From an uncultured Oscillospiraceae bacterium (GTDB taxonomy: Bacteria > Bacillota > Clostridia > Oscillospirales > Oscillospiraceae): a DNA stretch of 64,000 nt. Below the pieces are notes generated by a model. The model worked only from the letters and a program-made list of their open reading frames with translations. It was not told the origin of the DNA and searched no databases. A program made the translations under genes and the position numbers. The stretch lies in assembly GCA_947625045.1 (NCBI GenBank), contig CANQMW010000003.1:1-64000 (forward strand). The letters are read 5' to 3'. How positions within the stretch are numbered: position 1 is the first letter of the stretch; the number at the start of each line of letters is the position of its first letter. Below, one piece after another: positions 35,237 through 44,051 of the stretch.

Positions 35237-36151
35237 TTGAAAAGGAAGAAACACCATGATACTTCCGTGCTGAGCAGCAACCTGATACGCCGGCCCATCC
35301 GCCGGTGGTTCCCGGTCTTTCTGCTGCCCACGCTCGTCTGCTTCTGCATAGGCTTCCTCTGGCCCTTCGTACAGGGCATATACCTCTCCTTCTGCAACTT
35401 CAATACCCCCAAGGACGCCACGTGGGTGGGCTTTGGCAACTACGTGAAGGCCTTCAAGGACGCGGGCTTCATCCACGCGTTCAAGAACACCGCCCTGTTC
35501 GCCATCGTGTCCATCGTGCTCATCAACGTGCTGGCGTTCACCATCGCCTACGCGCTGACCCAGAAGATGCGGGGCGCGAACCTGTTCCGCACCGTGTTCT
35601 TCATGCCCAACCTCATCGGCGGCGTGGTCCTGGGCTACATCTGGTCCATGATCTTCGACGCCATCCTCAAGCACTACAGCACCTATCTCACCGCCAACGC
35701 CACCTACGGCTTCTGGGGCCTGGTGATATTGGTGGCCTGGCAGCAGATAGGCTATATGATGATCATCTACATCGCGGGGCTGCAGGCCGTGCCGGAGGAC
35801 ATGCTGGAGGCCGCCAAGATCGATGGCGCCAGCAAGAGCCAGACCCTCTTCCGGGTGGTCATCCCCAACGTGATGCCCTCCATCACCATCTGCATGTTCC
35901 TGACCCTGACCAATTCCTTCAAGCTCTTTGACCAGAACCTGGCCCTCACCGGCGGCGCCCCGTCTGTAATGATGAACGGCGGAAAGGTGAACATGACCGA
36001 GCTTCTGGCTTTGAATATCTACTCCACTTATAACATCAACAAGAACTGGCACGGCGCGGCCCAGGCCAAGGCCGTGGTATTCTTCATCCTGGTGGCCAGC
36101 CTGGCGATCGCCCAGCTCTCCGCCACCCGGAAAAAGGAGGTGCAGGCATAA
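35237..36151 (+). CDS. Sugar ABC transporter permease (MalF/UgpA type)
   Basis: 304 aa, six membrane segments. The EAA loop is AAKIDGASKSQTLFRVVIPNVMP. The start is a TTG at 35237 with GCGAGGG seven bases upstream; no ATG lies in frame near it, and conserved text begins soon after. Overlaps the next permease by one base (TAATG). The weak TTG start may add to the lower level of permease relative to binding protein. Confidence 0.9.
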   Translation: MKRKKHHDTSVLSSNLIRRPIRRWFPVFLLPTLVCFCIGFLWPFVQGIYLSFCNFNTPKDATWVGFGNYVKAFKDAGFIHAFKNTALFAIVSIVLINVLAFTIAYALTQKMRGANLFRTVFFMPNLIGGVVLGYIWSMIFDAILKHYSTYLTANATYGFWGLVILVAWQQIGYMMIIYIAGLQAVPEDMLEAAKIDGASKSQTLFRVVIPNVMPSITICMFLTLTNSFKLFDQNLALTGGAPSVMMNGGKVNMTELLALNIYSTYNINKNWHGAAQAKAVVFFILVASLAIAQLSATRKKEVQA

Positions 36152-36999
36152 TGAAGACCCGCCGTTATTCCAAGGGGAGCAACATCCTCACCGCCTGTTT
36201 CATCGTGGTGGGCATATTGTGGATCATCCCCATCATCACGGTGGCCGTCAACGCCTTCAAGACCAACGCCGCCGTGAACCAGAACGCTTTTGCCCTGCCG
36301 AACAGTGAGTCCTTCGTGGGCTTCGACAACTTCGTCAAGGGCATGACCTTCGGCAACTACCCCTTCTGGAAGAGCGTGTTCTACAGTCTCTTCATCACCC
36401 TGGTCTCCACCGGCCTCATCCTCATCTGCACCTCTATGGCCGCCTGGTACATCTCCCGGGTGGGCAGCACCTTCACGAAGATCGTGTATTACCTCTGCCT
36501 GTTCTCCATGGTGGTGCCCTTCCAGATGGTGATGTTCACCCTGTCCACTACGGCGGACACCCTGAAGCTGAACACCCCCTGGACCATCCCCATCATCTAC
36601 CTGGGCTTCGGGGCGGGCCTCGCGGTATTCATGTTCACAGGGTTCGTACACAGTATCCCCCTGGAGATCGAGGAGGCCGCGGTCATCGACGGGTGCAGCC
36701 CCATCCGCACCTTCTTCTCCGTGGTGTTCCCCATGCTCAAGCCCACCATGATATCCGTGGGCGTGCTGGAGATCATGTGGGTGTGGAACGACTACCTGCT
36801 GCCCTACCTGGTGCTGGACCGGACCAAGTACATGACCATCCCCATCCACATCCAGTACCTGAAGGGGAGCTACGGCTCCGTGGACCTGGGCGCCACCATG
36901 GCGCTGATCCTTTTGAGCATCGTCCCCGTGGTGGTGTTCTACCTCACCTGCCAGAAACATATCATCAAAGGCGTCGCCGCCGGCGCTGTGAAAGGATAA
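36151..36999 (+). CDS. Sugar ABC transporter permease (MalG/UgpE type)
   Basis: 282 aa, six membrane segments. The EAA loop is EEAAVIDGCSPIRTFFSVVFPMLKP. Its start overlaps the stop of the first permease. Together with that protein it forms the membrane channel. No ATPase gene is present, so a shared MsmX/MalK-type ATPase encoded elsewhere must energise the importer. Confidence 0.92.
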   Translation: MKTRRYSKGSNILTACFIVVGILWIIPIITVAVNAFKTNAAVNQNAFALPNSESFVGFDNFVKGMTFGNYPFWKSVFYSLFITLVSTGLILICTSMAAWYISRVGSTFTKIVYYLCLFSMVVPFQMVMFTLSTTADTLKLNTPWTIPIIYLGFGAGLAVFMFTGFVHSIPLEIEEAAVIDGCSPIRTFFSVVFPMLKPTMISVGVLEIMWVWNDYLLPYLVLDRTKYMTIPIHIQYLKGSYGSVDLGATMALILLSIVPVVVFYLTCQKHIIKGVAAGAVKG

Positions 37000-37008
37000 T
37001 AAACACGT

Positions 37009-38490
37009 ATGCCTATCGAACGCTCTGCAGCGATCCTTCTGGCCGTCTCCTCCCTGCCCTCCCCCTACGGCATCGGCACCCTGGGCAAGGCCGCCTATGA
37101 GTTCATAGATTTCCTGGCCGCCGCCGGGCAGAAATACTGGCAGATGCTGCCTGTTGGGCCCATCAGCTACGGAGACAGCCCCTATTCCTCCTTCTCCGCC
37201 TTCGCGGGCAACCCCTACTACATAGACCCGGACATGCTCATCGCCGATGGGCTGCTCACCGCCGACGAGGCCGCCGCTCCCTTCTGGGGCGGCGACCCGG
37301 GCCGGGTGGACTACGGCGCGGTGTACGAAAGCCGCTTCACCCTGCTGGAAAAGGCCTTCGACCGGGGCTGGGAGAGGGACCGGGACGCCGTGGCGGCTTT
37401 TGCCGAAAAAAATGCCGCCTGGCTTGATGACTACGCCCTGTTCATGGCCCTGAAGCGCCATTTCGGCATGATCGCCTGGACCGGCTGGCCAGCGGCCATA
37501 CGGATGCGCGAGCCGGACGCCGTGTCCCACTGGCGGCAGGAGCTGGACCGGGACGTGCGGTTTTTCATCTACCTGCAATACCTCTTCCAGAAGCAGTGGG
37601 ACGCCCTCAAAGCCTACGCGGTGGAAAAGGGCGTGGGCCTCATCGGAGACCTGCCCATCTACGTGGCCATGGACTCGGCGGACGTGTGGGCCAGCCCGAA
37701 GAACTTCCAGCTGGATGAGGACAACGTGCCCACCGCCGTGGCGGGCGTGCCCCCCGACGCCTTCACCGCCGACGGCCAGCTCTGGGGCAACCCCCTCTAC
37801 GACTGGGAGCGGATGCAGGCCGACGGCTTCTCCTGGTGGGAACGGCGCATGCGCTCCACCCTGGAGCGGTTCGATGTGGCCCGCATCGACCACTTCCGCG
37901 GCCTGGAGAGCTACTGGGCCGTGCCCTATGGGGACGCCACCGCCGTGAACGGCAAATGGGTGCCCGGCCCCGGGGCCGCCTTTATCCAAATGCTCCGGGA
38001 CAAGTTCCCCGGCTGCAATATCATCGCCGAGGACCTGGGCTTCACCACCCCGGAGGTGCAGGCGCTGTTGGACCTGTCCGGCTTCCCGGGCATGAAGATC
38101 CTCCAGTTCGCCTTCGACCACCGGGAGACCAGCAACTATCTGCCCCACCGGTACGGGGAGAACTGCATCTGCTACACCGGCACCCACGACAACACCACCG
38201 TCCGGGGCTGGCTGGCGGAGGCCCACCCCGCCGACGTGGCCAAGGCGAAGGCCTACCTGGGCCTGAGCGCCGCCGAGGGCTATGACTGGGGCATCCTCCG
38301 GGGCGGCATGGGCTCCGTGGCCCGGCTGTTCGTGGCCCAGATGCAGGATTACCTGGAACTGGGGCCGGAGGCCCGGATGAATATGCCGGGCATCCCCGAC
38401 AGCAACTGGCAGTGGCGCATGCTGCCCGGTCAGGCCAGCCCCGCCCTCGCCCGGCGGATCCGAAACCTCACCGTCCTCTTCGGGCGGTAA
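37009..38490 (+). CDS. malQ: 4-alpha-glucanotransferase (amylomaltase, GH77)
   Basis: 493 aa, the normal length for Firmicute MalQ. It moves alpha-1,4-glucan segments between acceptors, releasing glucose, in the cytoplasm. Family markers: SSLPSPYGIGTLG near the N-terminus, SPYSSFSAFAGNPYYID, nucleophile Asp294 in RIDHFRG, acid/base Glu341 in IAEDLG and Asp394 in GTHDNTT. It starts 10 bases after the second permease, so it processes the sugars the importer brings in. A hairpin terminator follows. Confidence 0.95.
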   Translation: MPIERSAAILLAVSSLPSPYGIGTLGKAAYEFIDFLAAAGQKYWQMLPVGPISYGDSPYSSFSAFAGNPYYIDPDMLIADGLLTADEAAAPFWGGDPGRVDYGAVYESRFTLLEKAFDRGWERDRDAVAAFAEKNAAWLDDYALFMALKRHFGMIAWTGWPAAIRMREPDAVSHWRQELDRDVRFFIYLQYLFQKQWDALKAYAVEKGVGLIGDLPIYVAMDSADVWASPKNFQLDEDNVPTAVAGVPPDAFTADGQLWGNPLYDWERMQADGFSWWERRMRSTLERFDVARIDHFRGLESYWAVPYGDATAVNGKWVPGPGAAFIQMLRDKFPGCNIIAEDLGFTTPEVQALLDLSGFPGMKILQFAFDHRETSNYLPHRYGENCICYTGTHDNTTVRGWLAEAHPADVAKAKAYLGLSAAEGYDWGILRGGMGSVARLFVAQMQDYLELGPEARMNMPGIPDSNWQWRMLPGQASPALARRIRNLTVLFGR

Positions 38491-38506
38491 AAAACACAAA
38501 CATAAA

Positions 38507-38535
38507 AAAGGGCATGCAAAGCATGCCCTTTCATT
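38507..38535 (+). terminator. Terminator of the sugar ABC/malQ operon
   Basis: A perfect 11-bp stem AAAGGGCATGC / GCATGCCCTTT with an AAA loop, followed by CATTTT. Confidence 0.85.
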
Positions 38536-38538
38536 TTG

Positions 38539-38657
38539 AAAGCCTCCCTCTGACGAGGGAGGTGGCTCGCCCGGGAGGGCGAGACGGAGGGAGAGAATTT
38601 AATATCTCTCCCCCAGTCTCGCTTCGCTCGACAGCCCCCTCGTCAGAGGGGGCCTTT
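38539..38657. repeat. MITE-like intergenic repeat, divergent third copy, reverse orientation
   Basis: Inverted ends AAAGCCTCCCTCTGACGAGG and AAAGGCCCCCTCTGACGAGG (read from the other strand). The core GTCTCGCTTCGCTCGAC is the reverse complement of the GTCGAGCGAAGCGAGAC core of the copies at 11638 and 18116. It is about 20 bases shorter and differs in sequence between core and ends. Confidence 0.75.
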
Positions 38658-38683
38658 ATTATGTCCATCCGCCGCGCGTCAGA

Positions 38684-39847
38684 TTATTCCTCTTTTTTAA
38701 TCCGGCGGTAGGCGAGCTCCAGCATGCCGATGTTCAGCGCGGCGAAGAGAGCGAGGTACAGGGGCATGATGCCGATCCCCACCCCCTGCTGGATATGGCC
38801 GAACACCGTGGGCATGAGGGTGCTGCCCGTATAGGCCGAGGCCATCTGCAGGCCTATCACCGCCGCGCTGTACTTTTTGCCGAAGTTGGCGGGGGCCATA
38901 TGCTGGATGGCGGGATAGACCGGGCCCATGCCCGTGCCGGTGAGGACGAAGCCCGCCGCGGCCACGATATAGCCCTTGAAAGGCAATGCCACCAGGACCA
39001 GGCCCAGAAATTCCACGGCGATGCCCAGGCGGATGAGCCTCCGGTCCCCCAGCTTATTGGAGATGAAGCCGGAGATGAGCCGGCCCAGCATGAGCCCGCC
39101 GTAGACCAGGGAGCCGAAGGAGGCGATGAGCTCCCGGCTCATGCCCTGCTTCGTGCCGGCAAAATAGCTGCTTGTCCAGAGAAAGGCGGTGGCCTCCCCG
39201 GCGCAGTAGGCGAAAAAGCCGATGAGCGTCAGCACCACCCCGGGCCGCTTCAGCGTCTCCGCTATCCCGGCGCTCTCCTCCGCCTCCTGCTCCCCGGTCC
39301 CCTGGCCCCGCTTCCACAATGGCAGGGACAGCACGCATACCGCAAGGATGGCCAGCTGTAAATACGCCGTCCAGCGGTAGCCCTCATTCCACCGGGCATA
39401 CCGCAGGGCCAGGGCCATGAGGTTGGGACTGATGACAGCCCCCAGGCCGTAAAAGCAGTGGAGGAAGTTCATCACCGAGGAGGAGTAGTGGTTGGCCACG
39501 TAGTGATTCAGCGACGCGTCCACGCTCCCGGCCCCCAGGCCGTAGGGCACGGCGAAGAGGAAGAGCATCCAGTACTGCGTGCAGAAGGAAAAGCCCAAAA
39601 GCCCCGCCACGGTGAGGCCCGTGGACGCTATGACGATCCATGGCGTGGGAAGTTTCCGGATGAGCCGGGGGCTTGCCAGGGCCGACAGGATGGTCATGAA
39701 GGCGATGGCCATGGACACATACCCGGCGTAGGAGGAGGGCACCTGAAAGGCGGTCTGCATGGTGGGCCAGGCGGAGCCCAAAAGCGAGTCGGGCAGCCCC
39801 AGGCTCACGAAGGCCAGGTAGATCACGGCGACAAGCAGCGAACCCAT
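38684..39847 (-). CDS. Major facilitator superfamily transporter
   Basis: 387 aa, 10-12 membrane segments. The N-terminus (FVSLGLPDSLLGSAWPTMQ) resembles the FucP/sugar-MFS-like and FosB-like groups found in Firmicutes; loop 2-3 reads ASPRLIRKLPTPW. The substrate cannot be told. AAGGAG precedes the ATG. It is the last gene of a minus-strand set (nth, phosphatase, MFS), 13 bases after the phosphatase. Confidence 0.85.
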   Translation of the reverse strand: MGSLLVAVIYLAFVSLGLPDSLLGSAWPTMQTAFQVPSSYAGYVSMAIAFMTILSALASPRLIRKLPTPWIVIASTGLTVAGLLGFSFCTQYWMLFLFAVPYGLGAGSVDASLNHYVANHYSSSVMNFLHCFYGLGAVISPNLMALALRYARWNEGYRWTAYLQLAILAVCVLSLPLWKRGQGTGEQEAEESAGIAETLKRPGVVLTLIGFFAYCAGEATAFLWTSSYFAGTKQGMSRELIASFGSLVYGGLMLGRLISGFISNKLGDRRLIRLGIAVEFLGLVLVALPFKGYIVAAAGFVLTGTGMGPVYPAIQHMAPANFGKKYSAAVIGLQMASAYTGSTLMPTVFGHIQQGVGIGIMPLYLALFAALNIGMLELAYRRIKKEE

Positions 39848-39860
39848 ATATGTACTCTCC

Positions 39861-40592
39861 TTATTCCAGGTAATACTCTTCCAGCTTTTCGATCTCGTCC
39901 GGCCCCACGCTCAGGGCCATCTCCAGGTAGTGCCCGATGGAGCCGTACTCCATCTCGACACAGTCGAAATAGAACCGTATATTCCGCTCACAGACGAAGA
40001 AGACCTCCCGCATGAGGGCGATCTGGGCCTCCGGGGCCCCGGCCAGGGCCTCCATCTGCTTTTGGGCGAACTGGTTGGTGAGCAGGTACTCGGCGATGAC
40101 CGTGTCCCGGTCGAAGCCCAGCGCGCTCATGAGCAGCGCCGCGCCCACGCCGGTGCGGTCCTTCCCCTGGGTGCAGTGCCAGAGCACAGGCTTCCCCTCC
40201 GCGGCCAGCAGCTCCCGGAAGAAGGCCCCATAGGCGTCGATGGCGAGAGGATGCAGGCTCAAAAGCCGGTAGAACTGGTGGAACACCTCCCGGACCTCCA
40301 TGGGGTCCTGGCTCTTGATGGGGATGTACACCTCCAGATCCGGCACCGGGGGGATGTGGATATTCTTCGCCCCGGGCACGGGCCTGTCCGGGTGCCGCTC
40401 CCGCTCACGGTTGTCCCGCATGTCCACCACCAGGCCCAGGCCCATATCCGCGAGCCGCTTTATATCCCTGTCGGAGGCCCGGCCCAGGTGGCCGGTGCGC
40501 AGGAGCATGCCCTCCCGTATCCGGGCGCCGTCGGGCCGCGTGAGGCCGCTCAGGTCCCGGGCGTTATCTATATTTTCAAAGTCGAAAAGCAT
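39861..40592 (-). CDS. Tyrosine-protein phosphatase (Y_phosphatase3/PtpA-like)
   Basis: 243 aa. The P-loop HCTQGKDRTG (139-148) has nucleophile Cys140 and Arg146, and the N-terminus has NIDNARDLSGL, both typical of the bacterial Tyr_phosphatase3 family (lipid or protein phosphatases, as LipA/MptpB-like). The start at 40592 overlaps the nth stop by one base (TAATG); the open frame continues upstream inside nth and is not used. The substrate is unknown. Confidence 0.9.
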   Translation of the reverse strand: MLFDFENIDNARDLSGLTRPDGARIREGMLLRTGHLGRASDRDIKRLADMGLGLVVDMRDNRERERHPDRPVPGAKNIHIPPVPDLEVYIPIKSQDPMEVREVFHQFYRLLSLHPLAIDAYGAFFRELLAAEGKPVLWHCTQGKDRTGVGAALLMSALGFDRDTVIAEYLLTNQFAQKQMEALAGAPEAQIALMREVFFVCERNIRFYFDCVEMEYGSIGHYLEMALSVGPDEIEKLEEYYLE

Positions 40593-41239
40593 TATGTATC
40601 GTGCTCCTTCTCGTAGGTCTGGCACCACTGCTTCACGCAGCAATCCTCGCACCTGGGCGCCCGGGCGGAGCACACCGCCCGGCCGTGGTACACGATGCGG
40701 TGGCAGAAGTCGGAACAGCCCTCCGGCGGCAATATGGCCCGCAGGGCCGTCTCTATTTTTGACGGGTCCTTCATGTCGTCCACCAGGCCCATGCGGTTCG
40801 ATAATCTGATGCAGTGGGTGTCCACCACCACGCTGCCGGGCTTGTGGTATACGTCCCCCAGGATGAGGTTGGCGCTTTTCCGCCCCACGCCGGGGAGCTT
40901 CAAAAGGTCCTCCATGTTGTCCGGCACCACGCCGCCGAAGTCATGGACCAGCATCCGGGCGGCGGCCACGATGTCCCTGGCCTTGCCCCGGAAAAAGCCG
41001 CAGGAATGGATGTAAGGCTCCACGTCCTCGGGCTGGGCCGCGGCCATGGTCTCCGGGTCCGGGAACCGGGCGAACAGCGCCGGGGATATCATGTTGACCC
41101 GCTCGTCGGTGCACTGGGCGGCCAGGCGCACCTGCACCAGAAGCTGCCACGCCTCCTTGTAGTCCAGCGTGCAGTCCGCGAGAGGGTACTCCTCCGCAAG
41201 GGCCTGGACGATATGCTCTACCTGTTCGGCCGTTCTCAT
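40592..41239 (-). CDS. nth: Endonuclease III (DNA glycosylase/AP lyase)
   Basis: 215 aa. Removes oxidised pyrimidines in base-excision repair and cuts at the resulting abasic site. The helix-hairpin-helix LPGVGRKSA (115-123) with catalytic Lys121 and Asp140 (VVDTHCIRLSNR), and the [4Fe-4S] motif C-x6-C-x2-C-x5-C near the C-terminus, are all intact. The start at 41239 has GGGGAAGAG upstream. Divergent from rarA, another genome-maintenance gene. Confidence 0.95.
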   Translation of the reverse strand: MRTAEQVEHIVQALAEEYPLADCTLDYKEAWQLLVQVRLAAQCTDERVNMISPALFARFPDPETMAAAQPEDVEPYIHSCGFFRGKARDIVAAARMLVHDFGGVVPDNMEDLLKLPGVGRKSANLILGDVYHKPGSVVVDTHCIRLSNRMGLVDDMKDPSKIETALRAILPPEGCSDFCHRIVYHGRAVCSARAPRCEDCCVKQWCQTYEKEHDT

Positions 41240-41289
41240 ATTCTCTTCCCCGCTTTCTGTATCTCTTTGAGAAATCTTATCACGGCCTG

Positions 41290-41318
41290 TTGCAAATTCC
41301 AAGGGTAATCTTTATAAT
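41290..41318 (+). promoter_or_regulatory. Promoter of rarA
   Basis: TTGCAA (41290-41295), 17-base spacer, perfect TATAAT (41313-41318), 34 bases before the ATG. Confidence 0.85.
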
Positions 41319-41351
41319 TTATGTATATCTTATTTTAAAGGACCTGACGCC

Positions 41352-42617
41352 ATGTACCGTCCCCTTGCAGATGAATTCCGGCCACAGACCCTGGACGACG
41401 TGTTCGGCCAGGAGCATATCCTGGGCCAGAACGGCATGCTCCGGCGCATCGCCGGGAGCGGCCATATCCCCTGCATGATATTCTACGGCCCCTCCGGCAC
41501 AGGCAAGACCACCGTGGCCCGCATCATCGCCCAGCGCACGGACAGGCCCCTGCGGCGCCTGAACGCCACCACGGCGGGCCTGGCGGACATCAAGGCCATC
41601 ATCGACGAGCTGGACACCCTCCTGGCCCCGGAGGGGGTATTGCTATACCTGGACGAGATACAGTACTTCAACAAAAAGCAGCAGCAGTCCCTTCTGGACT
41701 TCATCGAGAACGGGAAGATAACCCTCATTGCCTCCACCACGGAGAACCCCTATTTCTGCGTGTTCAACGCCATCCTCTCCCGGAGCACGGTCTTTGAGTT
41801 CAAGCAGCTCACCCCCGGGGACGTGAAAAAGGCCATGGAGCGGGTGCTGCGTCTTTTGCAGGAGCGGGACGGCGTCACCATTACCCCGGAGGAAGGTGTG
41901 CTGGACTATATCGCCTCTGCCTGCGGCGGGGACGTGCGAAAGAGCCTGAACACCCTGGAGCTCCTCTACTCCACCGCCCATGTGGGCAAGGCCGGCATGG
42001 CGTTCACCATGGCCGACGCCCGGGCCGTCACCCAGCGAAGCGCCATGCGCTACGATAGGGACGGGGACGAGCACTTCGACATCCTCTCGGCGCTGATGAA
42101 GTCCATGCGGGGCTCGGACCCGGACGCGGCGCTGCACTACCTGGCCCGGTTTTTGGAGACCGGGGACCTTCTGGGGGCCTGCCGGCGCATCCTCTGCTCC
42201 GCCAGCGAGGACATTGGCCTGGCCTACCCCATGGCGGTGCCCATCGTGAAGGCATGCGTGGACTCGGCATTACAATTGGGTCTGCCCGAGGCCCGGCTGC
42301 CCCTGGCCGAGGCGGTGATATTTCTCGCCACCTGCCCCAAGTCCAACACCGGCTGCATGGCCATCGACGCGGCCATCGCCGACGTAAAAGCGGGCAAGTC
42401 CGGCCCCATCCCCCGCCAGCTCCAGAACGTCCACGCCGACGGCACCGGTTTTGAGCGGGAGCAGGGATATTTATACCCCCACAACTTCCCCAACCGGTGG
42501 GTGGCCCAGCAGTACCTCCCCGACAGCCTGAAGGACGCCCATTACTACGAATACGGCGACAACAAGACCGAACAGGCCGCGAAAAAGTATTGGGACCTGA
42601 TAAAGGGAAAGGGTTAA
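41352..42617 (+). CDS. rarA: Replication-associated recombination protein A (AAA+ ATPase)
   Basis: 421 aa, standard for RarA/MgsA, related to eukaryotic WRNIP1, acting at stalled replication forks. Opens with MYRPLADEFRPQTLDDVFGQEHI. Walker A GPSGTGKT (46-53), Walker B LLYLDEIQ (97-104), sensor 1 ASTTENPYF, and the C-terminal MgsA domain with LGLPEARLPLAEAVIFLATCPKS and YLYPHNFPN. Transcribed alone from its own promoter. Confidence 0.95.
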   Translation: MYRPLADEFRPQTLDDVFGQEHILGQNGMLRRIAGSGHIPCMIFYGPSGTGKTTVARIIAQRTDRPLRRLNATTAGLADIKAIIDELDTLLAPEGVLLYLDEIQYFNKKQQQSLLDFIENGKITLIASTTENPYFCVFNAILSRSTVFEFKQLTPGDVKKAMERVLRLLQERDGVTITPEEGVLDYIASACGGDVRKSLNTLELLYSTAHVGKAGMAFTMADARAVTQRSAMRYDRDGDEHFDILSALMKSMRGSDPDAALHYLARFLETGDLLGACRRILCSASEDIGLAYPMAVPIVKACVDSALQLGLPEARLPLAEAVIFLATCPKSNTGCMAIDAAIADVKAGKSGPIPRQLQNVHADGTGFEREQGYLYPHNFPNRWVAQQYLPDSLKDAHYYEYGDNKTEQAAKKYWDLIKGKG

Positions 42618-42643
42618 ACCGACGGGCGAGGCCGCCCTATGCC

Positions 42644-42726
42644 AGCCCGACGCCCGGCGGGAGCCGGCAGTGTGCCGGATGCGGTTGGTGAGCGAAGCGA
42701 ACTTTAGCAGCAGGCATACTGTCGGG
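42644..42726. repeat. Intergenic repeat family B, copy 1
   Basis: About 83 bases bounded by CCCGAC and GTCGGG. Shared core GCGGTTGGTGAGCGAAGCGA then ACTTTAGC, CCGGCAGTGT and ATACTGTCGGGCC. A second copy lies at 48351-48433. Some of the core (GAGCGAAGCGA) also occurs in repeat family A. Confidence 0.75.
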
Positions 42727-42766
42727 CCCGTCCGGGCAAAACCTGCGTCCTCAAAGGGCGGCCTAT

Positions 42767-43111
42767 TTACAACACCCGCCCCTTTACCGTCGCTATTATC
42801 TCCCGTGCCTTCAGCACCTGGTCCGTGCGCACGTTCACGGTGAGCTTCGCCTGGCCGGCGGTGGCGGCGGTCCGCTCCATGGCGGCCCGGGAGCCCAGCA
42901 CCGCCGCGTACATCTGCCCCGGCAGGACCCCCTCCGTCTGACGCCTGTCGAAGGCCGGGCCCATGTTCAGAAGGGGCATGTCGTTCTCCGGCTTCCGCTG
43001 GGGAGCCCGCAGGTCCGCCACCGAGAACTCCACCCCGTTGCGCCTTAGGCGCATCAATGCCAGGTCCGCCCCATCCCGATCGTCAAATACAGCCGTGAGC
43101 TGCGTCGTCAT
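42767..43111 (-). CDS. Small conserved-looking protein, possibly general stress (YflT-like)
   Basis: 114 aa from the ATG at 43111; another ATG two codons upstream (43117) is too close to GAGGTG. The N-terminus (LTAVFDDRDGADLALMRLRRNGVEFSV) has the beta-helix pattern of YflT-type general stress domains, and the C-terminal strand TVNVRTDQVLKAREIIA would complete a ferredoxin-like fold. No catalytic residues or membrane segments. Convergent with rarA and divergent from the radical SAM gene. The family link is weak. Confidence 0.65.
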   Translation of the reverse strand: MTTQLTAVFDDRDGADLALMRLRRNGVEFSVADLRAPQRKPENDMPLLNMGPAFDRRQTEGVLPGQMYAAVLGSRAAMERTAATAGQAKLTVNVRTDQVLKAREIIATVKGRVL

Positions 43112-43165
43112 GAGCATACACCTCTTTCACGAGGTAGATTGCCCCATATCCAGGAGGAAAATACC

Positions 43166-44050
43166 ATGCGCTACGAAGGCGATATCTACCGTCCCCCCGG
43201 GGAGTGGAAGAGCTATCTGCTCCAATGCACCGTGGGCTGCTCCAACAACACCTGCACCTTCTGCGACATGTACAAGGCCAAGCGGTACCACGTCCGGCCT
43301 CTCAACGACGTGCTGGAGGATATCCAAATGGCCACCGGCACTTTCTACCGGGAGACGGAAACGGTGTTTCTCTGCGACGGGGACGCCATCGACCTGCCGG
43401 TTGACTATCTGCTGACCGTGCTGGACGCGCTCTACAAGGCCTTCCCCCGGCTGCGGCGGGTGACCACCTACGCCGGGCCCCTGTCCACCCTGCGCAAGAG
43501 CCCCGGGGAACTCAAGACCATCCGGGCCGCGGGCCTACAGCGTGCGTATCTGGGCGTGGAGACGGGGGACGACGCCCTGCTGCGCCATGTGAAGAAGGGC
43601 GTGGGCGCCGAGGGCATGCTCCGGGCCGGCCGGGCGCTGGTAGAGGCGGGGTTCGACCTCTGGACCATCGTCATCACGGGCCTGGAGGGCGGCGGCCGGG
43701 AGGCACTGGAGCGCAACGCCGCCCTCACCGCGAAGATGATAAACGACATGAATCCCAAGCACCTCTCCTCCATGACCTACATGCCCGTGGAGGGAACGCC
43801 CATGTATGAGGAGGTCCGGCGGGGGGAGATGACGCTACAGACCCCCTTTGAGAGCCTTTTGGAGGTGCGGGAGCTGGTAAGTCAAATCGAGCTCAGCGGC
43901 CTGCACTATACCTCCAACCACGCCTCCAACTACCTGCCCATCAAGGGCACCCTGAAGGAGGACCGGGCGCGGATATTGGCCCAGCTGGACGAGGTCCTGG
44001 CCGCCAATGACCCCTCCCTTCTCCGGGATAACGCCATGAGGGGGCTTTGA
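43166..44050 (+). CDS. Radical SAM protein
   Basis: 294 aa from the ATG at 43166 with CAGGAGG upstream. The cluster region CTVGCSNNTCTFCDMYKAKR has four cysteines (21, 25, 30, 33), the spacing seen in a widespread but uncharacterised Elp3/HemN-like radical SAM group. GLQRAYLGVETGDD and WTIVITGLEGGG match radical SAM barrel strands. The last third has HYTSNHASNYLPIKGTL. The reaction is unknown. One base separates it from the following YdcF-type gene, so they form a pair. Confidence 0.88.
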   Translation: MRYEGDIYRPPGEWKSYLLQCTVGCSNNTCTFCDMYKAKRYHVRPLNDVLEDIQMATGTFYRETETVFLCDGDAIDLPVDYLLTVLDALYKAFPRLRRVTTYAGPLSTLRKSPGELKTIRAAGLQRAYLGVETGDDALLRHVKKGVGAEGMLRAGRALVEAGFDLWTIVITGLEGGGREALERNAALTAKMINDMNPKHLSSMTYMPVEGTPMYEEVRRGEMTLQTPFESLLEVRELVSQIELSGLHYTSNHASNYLPIKGTLKEDRARILAQLDEVLAANDPSLLRDNAMRGL

Positions 44051-44051
44051 C

